Shown: positions 1 to 11,002 of the stretch, one piece after another
How the letters are laid out: each line of letters opens with the position of its first letter
Numbering within the stretch: the first letter of the stretch is position 1
Source: Phoronis pallida
Taxonomy: Eukaryota; Phoronida; Phoronidae
Reading direction: 5' to 3'
NCBI GenBank assembly: GCA_028565715.1
Contig: JAOXYC010219239.1
Span: 1-11,002 of the forward strand
DNA: 11,002 nt
Notes under the pieces: model-generated
The model's database searches: none
What the model was told of the DNA's origin: nothing
What the model saw: only the letters and a program-made list of their open reading frames with translations
Position numbers and translations under genes: made by a program

Positions 1-640
1 CCTTGTCTGTGAAGATAGGAAGACGTTCTAGAGTTTTGTAGAATGGCTCTATTGGTCCAAATGGGCTCAAATGTAGCGTAACTTCCCACAAGTGCATCCC
101 CGTCTCACCGCGTAACTCACAATAGCTAGCTGTGAGATGGGATCTTTCCTGTCTAGCGCTGACCCAGCAAGGTTTGGAATATATCCAGTGTACTGGCGTT
201 CACCTGTGTGAAATGAGAAATGAGAAAAGTTCAGAAGAGAAAAAAGACAGAGGGCGAGGCTAGGGCCATAGCCAGAACACATGTTTGGATCCCTTATAAT
301 GCAAATTGCTGGTGGCCCAAACATTTGTGTGGGTCACTAACCCTGAAAACCATCCCCAATAAGGCAATAGGCAGGCAGAATGCACATCAAAATCATCAAA
401 ACAGGAATGAATACAATCTCGCAGTATCTAGTAAATTCAAAACATCTGGATGAGTATTCCGGTCCAACCACATGTATTCAAATTAAAAATGCGTGAGTTA
501 TAATGAATTTTGTGACATTGTGCAAGGTCGTGCATTCCTTTCACCTCTCCATGCCACTACATCCCCTAGAACAACAAACAGAGCATACATACTCTTTTTA
601 TGGCATAACTACTCTTGTATTCAGTGCCATGATAACAAGT
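1..640. other. Upstream DNA with no supported gene
   Basis: The first 430 bases look less AT-rich than the rest. Short open frames exist on both strands here, but none shows a recognisable domain. Weak inverted repeats are visible: atccccgtctcac at 96-108 pairs with gtgagatgggat ending near 142, and ctcaca/tgtgag arms lie at 116-136. A regulatory or 5' untranslated role for the RCBTB gene is possible but unsupported. Confidence 0.4.
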
Positions 641-682
641 ATTAACATATTATCACTTAACTATCCTTATAATCAAATTCAT

Positions 683-724
683 GTAACAAACTCGTATACG
701 TACTTTGTATTACGAGTTTGCTAC
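683..724. repeat. Hairpin with 14-nt arms
   Basis: Arms 683-696 and 711-724 are complementary with one mismatch; the core caaactcgta / tacgagtttg (687-696, 711-720) is perfect. The loop is 14 nt. It lies at the left edge of the repeat-rich block 640-1250. Confidence 0.7.
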
Positions 725-885
725 TTTGATATGACTTAGCAGAGTACACGAGTACTAAATCGCGTGAAAAGCATTGTGCACGACACATGCATAACGCTTT
801 AGAAAGTAAAGAATTGTAAAGTTCAAGAACGTAAAGAATTGAAACTCTCACATTTTTTCGCAAATTAGCGATGTTAAGTGATAAA

Positions 886-1032
886 ATGATTCTTAAATTC
901 ATGGGAAGTAATACCGCCTTTTATTGGATTCGATTTTGAAAAATCAAAGAACTCGCCAATGGGTCATTCTATGATTTTTCAAAATCTCATCCAATTAAAG
1001 GTGGAAAACTTTCCATTTATTGTAAGAATCAC
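886..1032. repeat. Long fold-back (palindromic) element, MITE-like
   Basis: Bases 886-957 and 961-1032 are imperfect reverse complements symmetric about base 959, with almost no loop. The best-matching part is 917-1001: gattttgaaaaatca on the left pairs with tgatttttcaaaatc on the right. A perfect 10-bp inverted pair, tgcataacgc (788-797) and gcgttatgca (1044-1053), brackets the structure and may mark the outer ends of a larger 266-bp element. No transposase is encoded. Confidence 0.75.
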
Positions 1033-1089
1033 TTTACATTAATGCGTTATGCACTCCAGTCAAACTTTCAAAATTGGTTACTCAAACTC

Positions 1090-1244
1090 CACATTTTTTC
1101 GCAAATTGGCAATGTTAACTTATGTGATAAAATGATTCTTAAATTCATGGGAAGTAATAAACCTTTTAGTGGATTCGATTTTAAAAATCATAGAACTCGC
1201 CAAAGGCTCGTTCTATGATTTTTCAAATCTCATCCAATAAAAGG
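1090..1244. repeat. Second, partial copy of the fold-back element
   Basis: This is a direct repeat of 849-1001, offset by about 241 bases. Both copies share cacattttttcgcaaatt, gataaaatgattcttaaatt and catgggaagtaata, and the central palindrome (here 1162-1201 against 1205-1244). The outer right arm present in the first copy is not recognisable after 1244. Copy 2 carries a short insertion near 1118. Confidence 0.75.
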
Positions 1245-2058
1245 TTTCAAACAACTGTGCCTGTTTGATGTTATAATCTTGAAATAAATCTTCTGTTTTG
1301 AATAGTTTTACAAGAGTTTTCAGCAGAAAAAATAACAGTATAATAATAAATCGGTGTAGGAAAATTGAATACAATTTGTTATTTTATAAACGTTTGGTTC
1401 TTCCCTTGTTTAAAATAGTAGATGATAAACAACATACTAAGAAATAATGAACAGAAAAAAGTCCAAGATCTAATGTACTCCAAAATTTCATGTTTGAAGA
1501 TACGTAATTGGCAAGAGACAACTGGTTTAATTGCTAGCTGTAGCTTACAATAACATAAAGTTAAGCTGACTGCTCAGCTGATCAGTAATCTTAAAGACAT
1601 TAGGAAATCAATAAGCCTGAGTATCCTAGCAACCAATGACATATACAGGATGTGATTTAATGCACATTATACCAAAATACACAGCAGTGATTTATTCAAG
1701 ATCCCGATGCATCTAAACTAAATAGCCATTTGATTGCATTTTGTCATCATACTCGAGCGCAACCGGTCATGTGGTTTAAAACTAAGGTAAATTTAATTGG
1801 TGTCAGTAACCTATCAGTTTGGGACCTGTGTATTATTTATACACACCTCTACAGCTTAAGTTGTGCATTTCAATTCAACGAGGTTCAAATATTTAGGTGT
1901 TTGGTTTTATTTTGGTATAGACAAGCCCTCTCTCAAATCTTGCGCAGTTGAATGGTCTAGGTTGATTTTTACTGCTTTAATCACTGATTGTTCAAATGTA
2001 AGTGATGGTCACATCTTATTGTGTCATTCTGTTTGTTGGACATCTTTAATACTCAGTT
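1245..2058. other. AT-rich upstream DNA, no supported gene
   Basis: No domain-bearing open frame or strong promoter motif is visible. A consensus-like donor, actaag|gtaaat at 1786/1787, could end a 5' untranslated exon joined to the acceptor at 2213. That pairing is speculative. Confidence 0.35.
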
Positions 2059-2113
2059 CTTATATAGTGCCTTTCTTTCTTGATTGAGAAACTCAAAGCG
2101 CTTTACAATACCC
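2059..2113. repeat. Short motif resembling a dispersed animal repeat
   Basis: Segment ttatatagtgcctttc followed by actcaaagcgctttacaa. Pairs of the type tatagcgcttt...aaagcgctttaca recur in dispersed repeats of aquatic animal genomes, as I recall. The two halves are imperfect inverted repeats. It sits about 100 bases before the acceptor of coding exon 1. Confidence 0.45.
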
Positions 2114-2210
2114 AATATCATTCTCTCTGAGAATTTTTGGAAAAATATAGATTTGGATGCAAATAAATTTATCATAAATTATTCATTGCTTTACTGTTTT
2201 CTGTCCCTTT

Positions 2211-2213
2211 CAG
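2211..2213 (+). promoter_or_regulatory. Splice acceptor directly before the start codon
   Basis: A tract of T and C (ttactgttttctgtcccttt) ends in CAG at 2213, three bases before ATG 2217. This implies an upstream noncoding exon or, less likely, a coding one. The family's usual N-terminus is already accounted for. Confidence 0.75.
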
Positions 2214-2216
2214 TTG

Positions 2217-9084
<6,868 letters not shown>

Positions 9085-10058
9085 TTAATTCTACAGTCTA
9101 CTAGAATCACAAGCTGATGAAAGAACCTGAAGACTGTTGAGAAGCAAAGATTTGATGATGATTAGTGATTAGGCACCTTTCATGATCATGTTATCAAATT
9201 TTACAGCACTAAGAATCGGTATTTATGATCCTTAATCTGAATCTTCCTGTGCAAGATATGGAAAGACATCCTAGCTTAAACTGCCTTAAATGTGACATTT
9301 GTAGAAGTTAGTCTGTAACACTTAAAGGAATTTTTGAGGATGTTTTGAAATTCATTATTTGTAACAATTCAGACTTTGTGAGAGAGAACTTCCCCTTACA
9401 TATTTAAAGTAATGTGTGTTTTCTCGACCTTCGAATCTGGAATGTTAAGCACTGCCACAGACTTGGCTTAATATCAGGACTTGATTCTGGTATGGGAGAC
9501 ATTTGTTTGAACCATGTCGGTGTTATGCAAAAATGTGTTTAGCAGTGTCATGAAATGTCACTGGTGTTGAAAGTAAACGGCAAAGCCATTATGAATTCTG
9601 TTCCTATTAATAAGAATTTGAAATTAATATAATTGTCATGGGAGGCATAATCAGAATGGTTCAATGGACTTGAATGTGATGAATGTTGTTAATTACAAGA
9701 AGAATTCTGATTTTGGACATAACTGTTTGCTCTTAGGCAAAAAATCAGTATTAAACTTCCTTTTGAATACATGCAACTTGGTTTAAATTCATCACCTTTG
9801 TGACTGTGCTTAAGCTGATGACTTCAGCAAAATGATGATTTACGAGATGTAAATTTAATGTGGCAACAACAAATGATCAAATTGTGTAAAAGAAACATAT
9901 GAAAAGGTCGTATTTCAACAATTGATAATTCTACATTATTTCGTAAGTAGCAATGTACGAGTTTAACAATTGAATTTTGTCATTTCATTGGATCAATCCC
10001 TCCGAGACTGCAATCCAGTAGTTTCTTCATGTTCAAGAAAGGTCGACACTGTGACATA

Positions 10059-10064
10059 ATTAAA
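10059..10064 (+). terminator. Candidate poly(A) signal ATTAAA for the RCBTB gene
   Basis: ATTAAA with a T/G-rich stretch some 25-40 bases downstream. Cleavage would fall near 10080. Confidence 0.45.
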
Positions 10065-10075
10065 AACACAAAGTA

Positions 10076-10081
10076 TTTATT
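10076..10081 (-). terminator. Candidate poly(A) signal AATAAA on the opposite strand
   Basis: tttatt on the + strand reads AATAAA on the minus strand, and minus-strand ATTAAA occurs next to it. A second minus-strand AATAAA is at about 10383-10388. Either could end a convergent gene entering from the right. Confidence 0.35.
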
Positions 10082-10085
10082 TTTA

Positions 10086-11002
10086 ATATCTGTATTGTCA
10101 TGGTTATTCACAGAAGTCAAGTGGAAATTCATAAATATGTTACAAAGTTATATAAATATACAGAGATTTAACAACATACAGACTTTGTTCATCTGAAAAA
10201 AAAAACAACACTCTTAGTGTTAAATAAAACAGGAGAAATTGAATACGTTAAATTGCTTTGGTTCAATTCAATTCAATTTTGGTTTAGCATTGTTCAGACA
10301 TTTAATTAATTTGAATTTCCTATGAATACTGAACCATACAATCATTTCTAATCATCTAATCATGACTTTTTGTACAATGATATTTATTTTCCTTCGAGCA
10401 AAATTTGTTTAAAAGTGAGTGCAGAAATGCATGTCGGCTTACACATGAAATTATGATTGAATAATTTACAATACAATTTTTTTTTTCCATATCTCATCCA
10501 ATGTATTGTATGCAATTGTGTCATATAATTAAGCTTAATTAAATTGAGAATGTGCAAAAAAAATGGCATAAAAATTGCTAACAAATAACAATCGACATCA
10601 AGAAATTCTCTTACTTTCCATATAACATTAATTTCAGTCCATACATAAATGCAACAACATTTTCACAGCATATTTCAGATCATCAATTTTGTCTTGTCTG
10701 AAATTTTGAAATCTTTAAAACTGCAACAGTCTTACACGACATAATTTTTTAACAAAATCAAAAAATAACAGTCAAGTTCTTTTTACTCTAATCACTACTC
10801 AAGCAGAATGTTGAAGGACTGTGAATTAATGCATTTAGCATCCTGAAACCACAACACTCCAGTTGGGATATTCATAAACATCAAAAACAACATAAGGTTA
10901 TCTATACTTATCCAAGTCAGTTTTTATACTTCTGACATTCTCTGATAACAAATATACCAATTATTCTCTACTTTCTTTGATACAGTTCAATTGTTTTACT
11001 CT
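10086..11002. other. AT-rich DNA, possibly 3' UTR of a convergent minus-strand gene
   Basis: No convincing coding sequence is seen; the 66-codon minus-strand frame at 10384-10584 has no domain. By eye the + strand switches from G/T-rich (9085-10050) to C/A-rich here, as expected for a transcript running the other way. Small features: an A-run near 10197-10205, a 16-bp palindrome (taattaagcttaatta, 10526-10541), and inverted pair tacaataca (10467-10475) / tgtattgta (10502-10510). Confidence 0.35.

Larger units (their letters stand above)
9085..10085 (+). other. 3' untranslated region of the RCBTB gene
   Basis: About 1 kb after TGA 9084 without a long open frame. Candidate poly(A) signals are ATTAAA at 9750-9755 and 10059-10064. 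The second is followed by the T/G-rich tctgtattgtcatggtta, typical of a downstream element, so it is my preferred 3' end. AATAAA at 10223-10228 is a later alternative. The end is inferred. Confidence 0.6.

Noticed and set aside
67-453. Open frames on both strands near the left edge
   Set aside because: They overlap each other, have no domain, and have no start context or splice pattern worth defending.
10526-10541. 16-bp palindrome taattaagcttaatta
   Set aside because: Noted, but short AT-rich palindromes are expected in such DNA; no supporting context.

Overview
This window is animal nuclear DNA carrying one complete, intron-rich protein-coding gene on the + strand. Thirteen coding exons join with consistent phases into a 541-residue open reading frame. 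I recognise the product from memory of the family as an RCBTB protein (RCC1-type seven-bladed propeller, BTB domain, C-terminal BACK-like segment), the invertebrate counterpart of vertebrate RCBTB1/RCBTB2. The AT-rich introns of roughly 220 to 1130 bases, the dense short fold-back repeats and a tRNA-derived fragment suggest a marine invertebrate, perhaps a non-vertebrate deuterostome. I cannot name the species.

Layout. 1-2213: no supported coding sequence. It ends with a splice acceptor, so at least one 5' untranslated exon lies upstream. Within it, 640-1250 is a block of palindromic repeat, including one long fold-back (886-1032) and a partial second copy (1090-1244). A short dispersed-repeat-like motif sits at 2059-2113. 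2217-9084: the coding region. Exons 1-8 encode the RCC1 propeller, exon 9 the linker, exons 10-12 the BTB domain and the first part of the BACK-like segment, and exon 13 the C-terminus. Introns hold a probable MITE (2545-2777), a four-copy 14-bp tandem repeat beside an acceptor (3469-3524), a tRNA 5'-half relic (4483-4518) and several clear hairpins, the best being 5379-5445, 6706-6804 and 6193-6240. 9085 to about 10085: 3' untranslated region. 10085-11002: AT-rich DNA with no coding sequence. Poly(A) signals facing both ways around 10059-10081, with an apparent change in strand composition, suggest the tail of a convergent gene.

BTB-RCC1 proteins of this family are thought to act as substrate adaptors for CUL3 ubiquitin ligases; that comes from the family, not from this sequence. 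I found no evidence of a novel multi-gene system. The points of interest are the fold-back elements, several weak splice donors, a recurring intron position in successive propeller blades, and the possible tail-to-tail gene end.
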